Assembly (NCBI GenBank): GCA_040903745.1
Contig: JBBDUV010000067.1
Coordinates: 1 to 31,036 of the forward strand
DNA from: M55B112 sp040903745
GTDB taxonomy: Bacteria; Bacteroidota; Bacteroidia; Bacteroidales; GCA-2748055
Length of the DNA stretch: 31,036 bases
Direction: 5' to 3'
Position 1 is the first letter of the stretch; each line of letters begins with the position of its first letter. A model generated the notes under the pieces. That model had not been told where the DNA came from. It did not search any database and saw only the letters and a program-made list of their open reading frames with translations. Both the position numbers and the translations under genes were made by a program. Shown here piece after piece: positions 1-8,908 of this stretch.

Positions 1-3
1 ATT

Positions 4-26
4 GGGTTGGCCGATCCGGCCAACCC
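4..26 (-). terminator. Hairpin downstream of the polyferredoxin gene
   Basis: A perfect inverted repeat (GGGTTGGCC, 5-base loop, GGCCAACCC) lies 13 bases past the stop of the minus-strand polyferredoxin gene. It is probably the terminator of the DUF6599-DUF362-polyferredoxin operon. Any T-tract on the minus strand would fall outside the window, so intrinsic termination cannot be confirmed. On the plus strand it is followed by a T-rich stretch, so it could also act in that direction. Confidence 0.55.
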
Positions 27-38
27 TCTTAAATATTT

Positions 39-1613
39 TTACCGGACACTACTGACTCTTTTTTCTTCTTCTTCGGGTTTATCAGCAATTTGCTGAACAG
101 GATTTCCATTCACGTATATGGCCCTAAATGGCACGGCAACCGGGCACGGATACTCACAAGCCCCACAACCGATACAAATATCCGGATTAACTTCAGGTAT
201 TAAAAGTCCGTTTTTGTAGGGCACCATGTCCACTGCTTTTGTGGGGCAATGTTCTGAACACGCACCACAGTCTGTTTCGTCGGTATAAACAACGCAGTTC
301 TCTTTTACAAAAACAACTTTCCCTAATTGAGTTACATGCTTATCTTCAAGAGTTAATGGGAGAATGGCACTGGTCGGACATACTTCTCCGCACCTTGTGC
401 AGTCGAAATTACAAAAGCTTGTGATGTAGTCCATGTGCGGTTGCATAAATCCACGAAAGCCATACTCAGTAAGGGCTGGCTGCAACACATTCGTAGGACA
501 GGCAGCAACACAGAGCGAACATCCTGTGCAGATATTATTGAATCGGTCAATGCTGACACAACCTGGCGGCGCTACCGGATGGTCTTTTACAATGCGGGTC
601 AAATCTTGCTGACTCGAAGGCATCTTGTTCTTTTTCAGTGCATATATCCGGTTGCCGATAAACAATGCCAGGATAGTAACTAAAAGTTTTCTCCGGTTAT
701 TCCGGTTCTGTTCTTCCTCAATTGTATTTGTTTTCGGCTGAGTTATCGTTACTTTTCCACTGGTGGTTAGTGATAAAGCTGTTTCTGGACAATTATCGAG
801 GCAATTGAAACAAGCGACACAGCGGGAATAGTCAATCGCATAATCCTTTACGTCGATGCATTCGCTTTTACAAACACCCGAGCATCTTCCACATCGGGTG
901 CATAAATCTTTATTAAACCGTACTTTTAGAAATGAATATTTTGACACCACGCCAAGAAAAGTGCCTACCGGACAAACGGTATTGCAAACAATGCGTCCGC
1001 GTTTCCAAGCAAAATATCCGATAGTTCCTGTTACAATTAAGGTGAGAAAAAACGGTAATATGGAAGGAATAGGAAGATTTTGATGGTGGAGTGAATAAAT
1101 ATTAATTTTTGTAAGAACAGAAGCAGCCAAATTGTTAATAAATATAACCGGTGGTTTTAGAATATAAGTAAAAAGCCGGCCTGCAATACTATATGGGTCG
1201 AGCCATGTTATTATCCATCCGGCACTAAAAATAGTGGCTAACACCATGATGGACAGAAATATGTAACGCAAGGTGGTTTGAGCCTTTTTGTATTTAAAAA
1301 ACCTTTTTTTCTTCGATCTCCAGCGGGCTATCCGGTTCACAATATCCTGTAAAATACCGAGTGGACATATAACTGAACAATATATACGCCCGGTAAATAA
1401 AGTCAAAAGCAAAACAATCAAAAACCCACCGGCTGTAATCAAAGAAAACAACTGGATAAAACTGAGAAGGGACGGAACGAACTGAAAAAATAAAACAGAG
1501 TCGAAAGTTTTGGTAGGAAACCATTCGTACAGGTCGATAAAAAGGACAAAAGTAAATAACAGTACAACAAGAGCACCAAAGATTCGCCCCCATCTTAAAG
1601 CTTTATATAACAT
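39..1613 (-). CDS. Membrane-bound polyferredoxin (NapH/CcoG-like 4Fe-4S protein)
   Basis: This 524-residue protein looks like an electron-transfer subunit of the cytoplasmic membrane; the partner is unknown. Hydrophobic segments lie near residues 10-28, 45-75, 115-135 and 185-203, with NapH-type CxxxCP motifs after two of them (C79/C83 and C210/C214). Ferredoxin cysteine clusters follow: C238/C241/C244/C248 and C265/C268/C271/C275, then, after a further hydrophobic stretch near 308-325, about four more (CTGCSLCVAACP, CTRCGEVCP, CGACSEHCP, CIGCGACEYPCP). The arrangement, two polyferredoxin halves around an internal membrane or leader-like segment (NNRRKLLVTILAL), is larger than NapH itself. 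It is the last gene of an operon, 14 bases after the DUF362 gene. The family assignment is firm; the donor, acceptor and side of the membrane of the C-terminal half are inference. Confidence 0.85.
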   Translation of the reverse strand: MLYKALRWGRIFGALVVLLFTFVLFIDLYEWFPTKTFDSVLFFQFVPSLLSFIQLFSLITAGGFLIVLLLTLFTGRIYCSVICPLGILQDIVNRIARWRSKKKRFFKYKKAQTTLRYIFLSIMVLATIFSAGWIITWLDPYSIAGRLFTYILKPPVIFINNLAASVLTKINIYSLHHQNLPIPSILPFFLTLIVTGTIGYFAWKRGRIVCNTVCPVGTFLGVVSKYSFLKVRFNKDLCTRCGRCSGVCKSECIDVKDYAIDYSRCVACFNCLDNCPETALSLTTSGKVTITQPKTNTIEEEQNRNNRRKLLVTILALFIGNRIYALKKNKMPSSQQDLTRIVKDHPVAPPGCVSIDRFNNICTGCSLCVAACPTNVLQPALTEYGFRGFMQPHMDYITSFCNFDCTRCGEVCPTSAILPLTLEDKHVTQLGKVVFVKENCVVYTDETDCGACSEHCPTKAVDMVPYKNGLLIPEVNPDICIGCGACEYPCPVAVPFRAIYVNGNPVQQIADKPEEEEKRVSSVR

Positions 1614-1627
1614 ACTGCAAATTAATT

Positions 1628-2545
1628 TTAACCCATTTTGATTTTGCTGATAGACAAATTATCGAGGTTCATGGTACCCAACCCCATTTCCTGGGCGATT
1701 CTGAGATGGTTAATATTTTCCGGTTTTTCACCAAACATGAGGGTAGCTGCTGCATCGACGGCAACAATATCGCGCCCGGCTATCAGCGCTTTCAAGTCTG
1801 CCACGTCTGATTCAGCTACACCCTTCGGATCATTACGCGTTAGCATTCTGTACCCATCAATTATATTCAGGTCAGGTTTACGATAGGTTAGAAAGTCCGC
1901 AATACACTGGCTCAAATCGTTTCGGTGGTAGTACCTTCTGTCCCATACAACTCCCATCAAATTTTTCATTGCCAGCGTAACTCTTGTTGAACTGTGGTGC
2001 TTTAAAACAGGTACATTGATAAAAACATCGGCATCAAGAAGTATTTGATGTACTTTGGCAGTTGTAAGGCTTTTTCCCTGGGGAATCGACACCTCTTTAT
2101 AAAATGACTCATTATTTCCCGGCCGAACTTTTGCGCCAGCATTAACCGCAAATTCTTCAATCTTGCTATTCCTATAGCATCGGGCCCATTCATCGCAGGT
2201 ATGGTCAAATACCACAACTTCAGAAGCACCGGCATCCAAACAACTCTTCGTAACCCGTGAAATCAATTGAGGGTTGGTATTTGCTGCTCTCTCAGGGGGT
2301 GCATCCCATCCAATATTGGGTTTTACCAAAACCTTCTGTCCTGGTTTTACAAATTGCCCCATACCGCCAAGTTTGGCAATAGCACGTTCAAACATCGCTG
2401 CTGCTTCTCCTCCGCGTACAGCTACCAAATCGTATTCGCCTTCTGCTGCTGACATGCCCACAGCATGAAGTCCGCCAAAAGAAGAAATCAATCCTCCCGC
2501 CAGTCCAATACCGGCACCCTTAATTAAAAACTCTCTCCTCTTCAT
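1628..2545 (-). CDS. DUF362 domain protein with twin-arginine signal
   Basis: The product is 305 residues from the chosen ATG at 2545. A start at 2593 would add 16 unlikely residues before the leader. The N-terminus MKRREFLIKGAGIGLAGGL is a typical twin-arginine (Tat) signal, which implies export of a folded, possibly cofactor-bearing protein. The body matches DUF362 proteins: KVLVKPNIGWD, the VFDHT segment, FINVPVLKHH and LAMKNLMGVV. DUF362 proteins are often fused to or encoded beside ferredoxins; their reaction is not established. Here the gene is followed after 14 bases by a polyferredoxin and preceded by a DUF6599 gene on the same strand, so the three are probably co-transcribed. No ferredoxin cysteine cluster is visible in this protein itself, so the neighbour may supply the electrons (inference). 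Confidence 0.85.
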   Translation of the reverse strand: MKRREFLIKGAGIGLAGGLISSFGGLHAVGMSAAEGEYDLVAVRGGEAAAMFERAIAKLGGMGQFVKPGQKVLVKPNIGWDAPPERAANTNPQLISRVTKSCLDAGASEVVVFDHTCDEWARCYRNSKIEEFAVNAGAKVRPGNNESFYKEVSIPQGKSLTTAKVHQILLDADVFINVPVLKHHSSTRVTLAMKNLMGVVWDRRYYHRNDLSQCIADFLTYRKPDLNIIDGYRMLTRNDPKGVAESDVADLKALIAGRDIVAVDAAATLMFGEKPENINHLRIAQEMGLGTMNLDNLSISKIKMG

Positions 2546-2630
2546 ATTCTTTCCTTTTTCTATTTTAATTATTATTTTTTTCGCAGAGCACATGGTTTCG
2601 TTTTATAATAACCATTTTGTGCCCGTTATT

Positions 2631-3497
2631 CTATTGCATCTTGCTTTCAAACAAAGTAAAAAACGTATCCATCGTTTTACCCTCTGTGCCCACAATACCG
2701 CAAAGGTATTTTCCGGTTGTATAAAGCAATACCGTGCCATTATAGGGATCTTCAACAATATACTTATTGGAATCTCTTTTATCTTTTGGAAATTCTAAAT
2801 AATCCAGGTATTTATACAAAATCTTTTGGGCTTCATGCTCATCTTCCGGACTGATGATAAAAACCATAAAAGATTCTCCATCTTGTTTATAATCGGCTGT
2901 AAATGCAGAATGCAGAAAGCCGTACCCCATAAAACCATTAGCAATATATTTTTCCGAATTGGGCACTTTCCCCTTCTCCGGGAATAAGGACAATTTCTTG
3001 GGTAATGTATCATTTCCACCAAGCTTATCATCAATTAATTCAGCCAAATTTTTCAGGGATTCGTTTAATCCCTTATCACTAGTAGAAAGTTGCACATAAT
3101 AAGAGCCTGTTATAAAGTAATATACCTCACCACTGTTAAACCCCTGTGCCCCGGTTTCATTAAACTCATAATCACTGCTTCTTTCCTGTGAATAGATGCC
3201 AAAAGTGTTTGTAGGGTTGCTGTGTTTATAAATATAAACTTTAATTCTCCTGTCCTGTTCATCAAAATACTCAGCTGTATAGAGTCGCTTAAAATCATAA
3301 CTCAGGTAAGAATCTGCCGCTCCATTGATTATGTCCCACAGGTTGTCAGGGGTATAAACTGTTTCTCCCACGTTTAAAACCCAACCATCAAATTTTGGAA
3401 ACATATCTATAGCATCATTTGCGGTATTTGCTGAAAAAAACAGAAAAGCGATTAAAACCGTTGAAATTATTCTTTTCAAGTTCGTTATTGCATTCAT
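2631..3497 (-). CDS. Exported DUF6599-family protein
   Basis: This is 288 residues from the ATG at 3497. An upstream in-frame start at 3545 would give MVILFYIKKLNKELIH before the signal and is disfavoured. The N-terminus (KRIISTVLIAFLFFSANTAN) is a Sec signal peptide. The segments FPKFDGWVLNVGETVYTPDN, LWDIINGAADSYLSYDFK, VYIYKHSNPTNTFGIYSQER and YYFITGSYYVQLS match what I know of DUF6599, a family of unknown function in Bacteroidota and other anaerobes. It is the first gene of the apparent operon with the DUF362 and polyferredoxin genes (85-base gap). Role unknown; probably a periplasmic partner of the redox module. Confidence 0.75.
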   Translation of the reverse strand: MNAITNLKRIISTVLIAFLFFSANTANDAIDMFPKFDGWVLNVGETVYTPDNLWDIINGAADSYLSYDFKRLYTAEYFDEQDRRIKVYIYKHSNPTNTFGIYSQERSSDYEFNETGAQGFNSGEVYYFITGSYYVQLSTSDKGLNESLKNLAELIDDKLGGNDTLPKKLSLFPEKGKVPNSEKYIANGFMGYGFLHSAFTADYKQDGESFMVFIISPEDEHEAQKILYKYLDYLEFPKDKRDSNKYIVEDPYNGTVLLYTTGKYLCGIVGTEGKTMDTFFTLFESKMQ

Positions 3498-3713
3498 ATG
3501 TATTAATTCTTTATTTAACTTCTTGATATAAAATAATATGACCATCGGGAATGATAAACAAATATTTGTAAGTATCTGATTATCTGTTGAAATTAAGTTC
3601 GTTTAATTTTTGCTTTTTTTCATTCACTAATCATGAAAGTCAATAAATCCAACATTTACGAAGATTCAATTTTTAAAATAAATCTGTTTATATTAATCAT
3701 TCCCGACACTCAT

Positions 3714-3887
3714 TTAAAATAATATAACTATCGTTTTAACTACAGGTAACTTGTTGCCTCGCAGAAATAATATTTTATGGTGCTCGGCGAGCCCATCATC
3801 GAACAGTTCGCTGCCGAACCATTTATACATGTCCTTTTGTCTTTGCACCGATGAAATACCTATTCCTAATGATGAGGGGTTCATCAT
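3714..3887 (-). CDS. Small unknown ORF after the aldo/keto reductase
   Basis: A 57-codon ORF starts 8 bases after the reductase stop and reads MMNPSSLGIGISSVQRQKDM and onward, ending LPVVKTIVILF. Its central part is noticeably richer in G+C than the surrounding intergenic DNA (for example the codons for GSELFDDGLAEHH), which looks like coding or formerly coding sequence. I do not recognise a family. It may be a small downstream operon member or the decayed end of a lost gene. The rest of the 350-base space (3546-3713) is AT-rich and shows nothing else. Confidence 0.3.
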   Translation of the reverse strand: MMNPSSLGIGISSVQRQKDMYKWFGSELFDDGLAEHHKILFLRGNKLPVVKTIVILF

Positions 3888-3895
3888 AAAAAAAA

Positions 3896-5068
3896 TTATG
3901 CAAGAAAATCAGCCGGTATCGTGGTAATTCGGGAAATATCAGCCAATTTTTCGGGAATGTTAAAACCTTTTATACAACTGGCAGTGCAGATAGAACAATC
4001 AGTGCACGGATTTTCTGAAATACCGGTCCCTGCAAATTCCTGTTTTGCTTTATTCATTTCTCCATAACCATAAGCATACATATACGCGCGCATCATATCA
4101 GGGATAGGAAGACGCTTGTTACAGGTGTTTATACACTGCTGACAGCCGTTGCAGTACAATCCTTCCTGTGAATTTGCGAAAGCGAGGAATTCCTCTTCAT
4201 TTTTTGTAAGGGAAAGATTGTTCATAACATCCAGATTCTCCTCTAATTCCTTAAAAGTAGTTATTCCGGGAATGGTGGTATGAACATTACTATTCTTAAG
4301 GGACCATTTAAGTGCAGCCTGAAAGTGCATTTTTTCGGCATCCTTCCCAAGTTTTCCGCCAGCCATGGTTTTCATGGCAACAATTCCAATGCCTGCTTCA
4401 GAAGCTTCATTAATGCGTTTGGCCAATAGATCTTTATGATCCTGTTTGAAATTATACGCTGTAAGTATTACTTCATAAACACCACTGTCAATAGCGGCTT
4501 TTATGACTTCCGGTTCATTGCTATGCGTTGATAAACCAATATGTAAAGCTTTTCCCTGGTCCTTCGCAGTTATTAGTGCGTCCAGGGTATCCCCGGATAA
4601 TACATCTTCTCGCGAAGACACTGCATGCACATATAGGATATCCACATAATCCATCTTCAGTCGCTCCAGACTGGCATCCAATTTTTCAAGAAAACCTTTC
4701 TTTTTTTCAGGCTTTACTTTAGTAGCGATAGTAAAGGAATCACGAGGATAAGCTTCTAAAACCTCTCCTAGCATTTTTTCGTTGTTTCCGTTTTGGTAAA
4801 CATATGCCGTATCAAAATGTTTAATTCCTGCACCCATCGCGGCTTTTATCAGATTTGGATTGTCAGCACGCATTACCCCAAAACTGACAACTGGCAATTC
4901 CATTCCGGTTTTTCCAAGTTTTCTAGTTACTATTTTGCCTTTTTTTTCATTTTGATAAAACAAATTTTCAGATTCAGAACCAGTGGCGTTTTTTGCAATT
5001 ACCAAACCTGTTGATCCCAGCAGGGAAGTCTTCAGGAATAATCTTCTGTTAAAACCATTTTCAGCCAT
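3896..5068 (-). CDS. Tat-exported aldo/keto reductase with C-terminal 4Fe-4S domain
   Basis: This 390-residue protein begins with a twin-arginine leader (NRRLFLKTSLLGSTGLVIA, RR at 8-9). The aldo/keto reductase barrel follows from about residue 47 (TRKLGKTGMELPVVSFG), with the expected tetrad in view: D86 and Y91 (FDTAYVY), K117 (TIATKVK) and H148 (YVHAV). The C-terminus carries two C-x2-C-x2-C-x3-C clusters (C306/309/312/316 and C355/358/361/365), that is, two predicted 4Fe-4S centres. This Fe-S aldo/keto reductase subfamily is common in anaerobes and Bacteroidota; substrates are unknown. Combining a Tat leader with NAD(P)H-type chemistry is odd, since those cofactors are not free outside the cytoplasm. 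The protein may be handed electrons through its clusters (inference). A small ORF lies 8 bases downstream. Confidence 0.88.
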   Translation of the reverse strand: MAENGFNRRLFLKTSLLGSTGLVIAKNATGSESENLFYQNEKKGKIVTRKLGKTGMELPVVSFGVMRADNPNLIKAAMGAGIKHFDTAYVYQNGNNEKMLGEVLEAYPRDSFTIATKVKPEKKKGFLEKLDASLERLKMDYVDILYVHAVSSREDVLSGDTLDALITAKDQGKALHIGLSTHSNEPEVIKAAIDSGVYEVILTAYNFKQDHKDLLAKRINEASEAGIGIVAMKTMAGGKLGKDAEKMHFQAALKWSLKNSNVHTTIPGITTFKELEENLDVMNNLSLTKNEEEFLAFANSQEGLYCNGCQQCINTCNKRLPIPDMMRAYMYAYGYGEMNKAKQEFAGTGISENPCTDCSICTASCIKGFNIPEKLADISRITTIPADFLA

Positions 5069-5166
5069 ATTATGTCAATTTTTCTGTTTAAAATATACTT
5101 TCAAGGGTCAGACGGAGCTTCTCATGACGTTCAATATAAGATACCTGTATAGGTACAGAAAAGGAG

Positions 5167-5937
<771 letters not shown>

Positions 5938-6082
5938 GGTTTTGTATTTTTAATAGTTAAATATTTATTTTACAATTAGTTGTATAGTGATTATCAAGAC
6001 TATTTCATTCAGACATCAACATTCAAATTACGTTTTATTTGTTAAAAATAAAAATTATGGTTAAATAATTTTTAAAAAAAGC

Positions 6083-6402
6083 TTGACCAATTTTTTCCTT
6101 ATTCATAATACATCAGCCAAATGGGCCATCAATTCTGTCGACAACCTGTTCTATCTCAAATGGCAAGAGATGGTCAACCATATGTGGGCGGTGAGGGATC
6201 CGTTCGATCAGCGATTCTTCGATGAGCGCGATGCGATCGACAAAATGGCCATGGAACTTTACAAGAAAGATCCCGGAGCGGTCCATAATTTTCTCACAGA
6301 CTATCCAGTTCCAACATAGAGGAGGTGCTGGAAATGTACAATGCGCTTCACGATGATCTGATCTTAAAATACAGCAACAGCCGGAACGATTTAAAAAAAT
6401 GA
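6083..6402 (+). pseudogene. C-terminal remnant of a C69-family dipeptidase
   Basis: Translation from about 6110 gives SAKWAINSVDNLFYLKWQEM, then FFDERDAIDKMAMELYKKDP and VHNFLTDYP. This resembles the C-terminal region of peptidase family C69 (dipeptidase A-like), where a block of the type ELYKKDP...LTDYS is usual. The frame then breaks at about 6305-6318. The continuation SSNIEEVLEMYNALHDDLIL, ending NDLKK and stop at 6402, is in another frame. The N-terminal catalytic part is absent, because upstream DNA is AT-rich with no matching coding sequence. So this is a truncated, frameshifted relic, with no start other than a TTG. Base composition is much higher in G+C than the flanks, consistent with a former gene. 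Confidence 0.7.
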
Positions 6403-6721
6403 TTAATTGTTAAAGGCTGGATGAAAATCATATGAAAGGAATGACTTGCCAATTTAGTTACCATATAGAATCTGGAGAGAAAATTCGTTTTGGTACAAAT
6501 ATGTTCTGTAGAACACATACAAAATTCAAGTATATGATATATAGTCATATATAAATGTATGAATATACTAATAGAATAGTAAATATTTTCTTTTTTTTAA
6601 TAATAGTGGTATTTTCGAATAGGATTTAAAAAATTGATGAAGGGTTCTGCAATTTTTTAAATTAGTCAATGGTGAATCGGTTTTTTAGAACCCAAATTAA
6701 ATATAAAAGGAGACCCCAATT
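6403..6721. other. AT-rich intergenic region, no gene seen
   Basis: These 319 bases between the dipeptidase relic and the PPC-like lipoprotein are strongly AT-rich. I see no convincing ORF, RNA gene or repeat. They must contain the promoter of the downstream gene, but I could not find a good TAnnTTTG element. The ribosome binding site is listed separately. Confidence 0.5.
6707..6713 (+). promoter_or_regulatory. Strong Shine-Dalgarno before the PPC-like lipoprotein
   Basis: AAGGAGA lies 8 bases before the ATG at 6722 and fixes that start. Such a perfect match is uncommon among the genes of this window, which mostly lack an obvious Shine-Dalgarno. Confidence 0.75.
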
Positions 6722-7648
6722 ATGAATTACTCAACAGTTATTCTTTTCAAAAAAAACGTCTTAACCAGGACGCGTACAGTTGCACTCTCAATGATGGCCC
6801 TAACAGTTTTCTTGTGCGGTTCGTGTGATTTACTGGGCGATTTAACAGGAATTGTTCAGCCAGATGATTTTGAACCTAATAATTCTCAAGCAGATGCATA
6901 TGCGATTGAGCAAGGCGATATCTACATTGCCCATATTGCAGAAGATGATGCAGATTTCTTTAGTTTTTCAACAACACACGGTTCAACTACCTTTGATGAG
7001 GTGGAGATAAGTGTGACCGAGACTGGACCGGACCTCAAGATTGGTGTGGCCGTTTATGACTCAAATGGTGAGTTTGTCGGTCAAAATAGCGCAAACACTG
7101 CGGGTGCCGATTTAACCTATACCCTGAGAAGCCTGCAATCTGACGAAACTTACTTCGTGCGATTTAGTGGGACATGGGGTGATGGCTGGACCGTTGATGG
7201 AATAGGCGACCATGATTCTGAAGGATCTTATTCATTCAGGGTTATGAATCTTGATACAAACGATGAATTTACCGGAAACCATAGTCTGAACGACGCTCAT
7301 CCGATAATTACAGATCAAACATACAACGGGGTGCTTGTTTCCAAATTGGAGGCCGACTACTTCTCTTTTACTCCGACTTCGGATACGATGCAACTGCAGG
7401 TGACAAATGTCGGTAGCGATTTGATTGTTGGGATTGCATTATACGCACCAAACTTGGAATTATTAGGACAAGCCGGTGCTGAAACCGCAGGAGCCACCTA
7501 TACACTTAACTTAAACGGTATGAATACTGAAGTTACTTACTATCTTCGCTTCAGCGGGAAATGGAGTGGCAAGACAGCCTGGACTGTTGGTGGAATAGGC
7601 GACCATTATAATTATGGTCCGTATACATTCGTTCTAATTGATAAATAG
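6722..7648 (+). CDS. Lipoprotein with two tandem PPC-like beta-sandwich domains
   Basis: This is a 308-residue protein with a leader ending VFLCGSC (probable lipidated C35). The rest is two repeats of about 130 residues: one from DDFEPNNSQADA (about 48-177), the other from DEFTGNHSLNDA (about 181-308). Each contains a D-x-D/Y-x-F-S-F strand (ADFFSFS, ADYFSFT), a GSD/GPDL-(I/K)-(I/V)G(V/I)A(V/L)Y strand, a YxxRFSG(T/K)W strand and a matching end (WTVDGIGDHDSEGSYSFRV, WTVGGIGDHYNYGPYTF). The pattern fits bacterial pre-peptidase C-terminal (PPC) domains, usually found at the ends of secreted proteases. Here no catalytic domain is present, so it is a stand-alone surface or periplasmic lipoprotein that probably binds a ligand or protein. 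It stands alone, with a strong ribosome site and its own terminator. Confidence 0.75.
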   Translation: MNYSTVILFKKNVLTRTRTVALSMMALTVFLCGSCDLLGDLTGIVQPDDFEPNNSQADAYAIEQGDIYIAHIAEDDADFFSFSTTHGSTTFDEVEISVTETGPDLKIGVAVYDSNGEFVGQNSANTAGADLTYTLRSLQSDETYFVRFSGTWGDGWTVDGIGDHDSEGSYSFRVMNLDTNDEFTGNHSLNDAHPIITDQTYNGVLVSKLEADYFSFTPTSDTMQLQVTNVGSDLIVGIALYAPNLELLGQAGAETAGATYTLNLNGMNTEVTYYLRFSGKWSGKTAWTVGGIGDHYNYGPYTFVLIDK

Positions 7649-7675
7649 TTGGTTCCAACAAGAACCGTGTTATAT

Positions 7676-7718
7676 AAAAAAAACTCCGGCTGTTTCAATT
7701 GGAGCCGCCGGAGTTTTT
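7676..7718. terminator. Bidirectional intrinsic terminator
   Basis: A 12-bp perfect stem (AAAAACTCCGGC at 7679-7690 and GCCGGAGTTTTT at 7707-7718) has a 16-base loop. It has T-runs in both directions: five T on the plus strand and eight A at 7676-7683 read as T on the minus strand. It sits between the convergent PPC-like lipoprotein gene and the end of the polyamine cluster, so it probably serves both. Confidence 0.9.
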
Positions 7719-7804
7719 GTTTATAAATATGTCCGCACTGCGAAGGTAAGATCGTCGCAATAACTTTTGAATAAAAGCAAGATTAAACCGATAGAGGTTC
7801 AATC

Positions 7805-8782
7805 TTAGTTGCCCAGCAGCCAAGCAAAGATAAGCGGGGCCACGATGGTGGCATCCGACTCAATGATGAACTTGGGTGTGTCGATCCCCAGTTTTCCCCA
7901 GGTAATCTTCTCATTGGGTACAGCACCTGAATAGGAACCATAGCTGGTGGTGGAGTCGGAGATCTGACAGAAATAGCTCCAGAAGGGCGTATCGGTCCGT
8001 TCCAGGTCCTGGTAGAGCATGGGCACCACGCAGATCGGGAAATCTCCCGCGATCCCCCCGCCAATCTGGAAGAAACCAATACCGTTATCCTTCGTGTTTG
8101 CGGTATACCACTCCGCCAGCCAGGTCATGTATTCAATGCCCGATTTCATTGTTTGCGGCGATAATTCCCCCTTAATACAGTAAGAGGCAAAAATGTTCCC
8201 CATGGTTGAATCCTCCCACCCGGGTACTACGATTGGAAGATTTTTCTCAGCTGCAGCAAGCATCCAGCTGTTCTTCGGATCGATCTCATAATACTGTTCA
8301 AGCACTCCCGACAAAAGAAGTTTGTACATGTATTCATGGGGCAGATAACGCTCCCCGGCATTCTCAGCCGCTTTCCATATCTCAAAAACATGCTTTTGCA
8401 ACCTCCGGAAAGCCTCCTCCTCAGGGATGCAGGTGTCGGTGACCCTGTTCAGCCCCTTTTCAAGCAGTTCCCACTCCTGGTCCGGAGTGAGGTCCCTGTA
8501 CTCTGGAACACGCTTATAATGCGAATGAGCCACAAGGTTCATCAGGTCCTCCTCCAGGTTGGCACCCGTGCAGGAGATAATATCCACCTTGTCCTGTCTG
8601 ATCATCTCAGCCAATGATTTCCCCAGCTCCGCAGTACTCATCGCACCGGCCAGGGTAACCATCATCTTGTTGCCTTTCTTTAGTTGCTCCTCATATCCAC
8701 GTGCAGCATCAACGAGTGCGGCTGCATTGAAATGCTTGAAATGCTCTTCTATAAAACGGCTTACTTCTCCTTTGTTCCCCAT
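7805..8782 (-). CDS. Deoxyhypusine-synthase-like enzyme, probable polyamine aminobutyl-transferase
   Basis: This 325-residue protein belongs to the deoxyhypusine synthase family. Visible hallmarks are TLAGAMSTAELGKSL near the N-terminus, IISCTGANLEEDLMNL, the nucleotide-site segments GIGFFQIGGGIAGDFPICVV and SDSTTSYGSYSGAVPNEK, and WGK (K297), the position of the family's catalytic lysine, followed by SDATIVAPLIFAWLL. True deoxyhypusine synthase modifies eIF5A, which bacteria lack. Bacterial homologues are known to include homospermidine synthases that transfer an aminobutyl group between polyamines with NAD. The gene is last in a strand-consistent run after arginine decarboxylase and agmatinase, which supply agmatine and putrescine. 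A role in making homospermidine or a related polyamine is therefore likely (inference). The exact product cannot be read from sequence. Confidence 0.85.
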   Translation of the reverse strand: MGNKGEVSRFIEEHFKHFNAAALVDAARGYEEQLKKGNKMMVTLAGAMSTAELGKSLAEMIRQDKVDIISCTGANLEEDLMNLVAHSHYKRVPEYRDLTPDQEWELLEKGLNRVTDTCIPEEEAFRRLQKHVFEIWKAAENAGERYLPHEYMYKLLLSGVLEQYYEIDPKNSWMLAAAEKNLPIVVPGWEDSTMGNIFASYCIKGELSPQTMKSGIEYMTWLAEWYTANTKDNGIGFFQIGGGIAGDFPICVVPMLYQDLERTDTPFWSYFCQISDSTTSYGSYSGAVPNEKITWGKLGIDTPKFIIESDATIVAPLIFAWLLGN

Positions 8783-8908
8783 CTCTATATTCTTGTATAA
8801 ATGACTGGTAAATAATTAGTTAATATCTAGTTCAAACTACCAGTGAATCATTCGTTCTTCTTTGTCGGACGCATGGGCTCCACTTCGTTCGGCAGTTGAC
8901 GTGCATGG

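Noticed and set aside
6348..6548. Minus-strand 66-codon frame in the intergenic region
   Set aside because: AT-rich, no motif, and overlaps the end of the C69 relic on the other strand.
7805..8782. True deoxyhypusine synthase
   Set aside because: Bacteria lack the eIF5A substrate and the gene sits in a polyamine cluster, so a polyamine-forming homologue is more likely.
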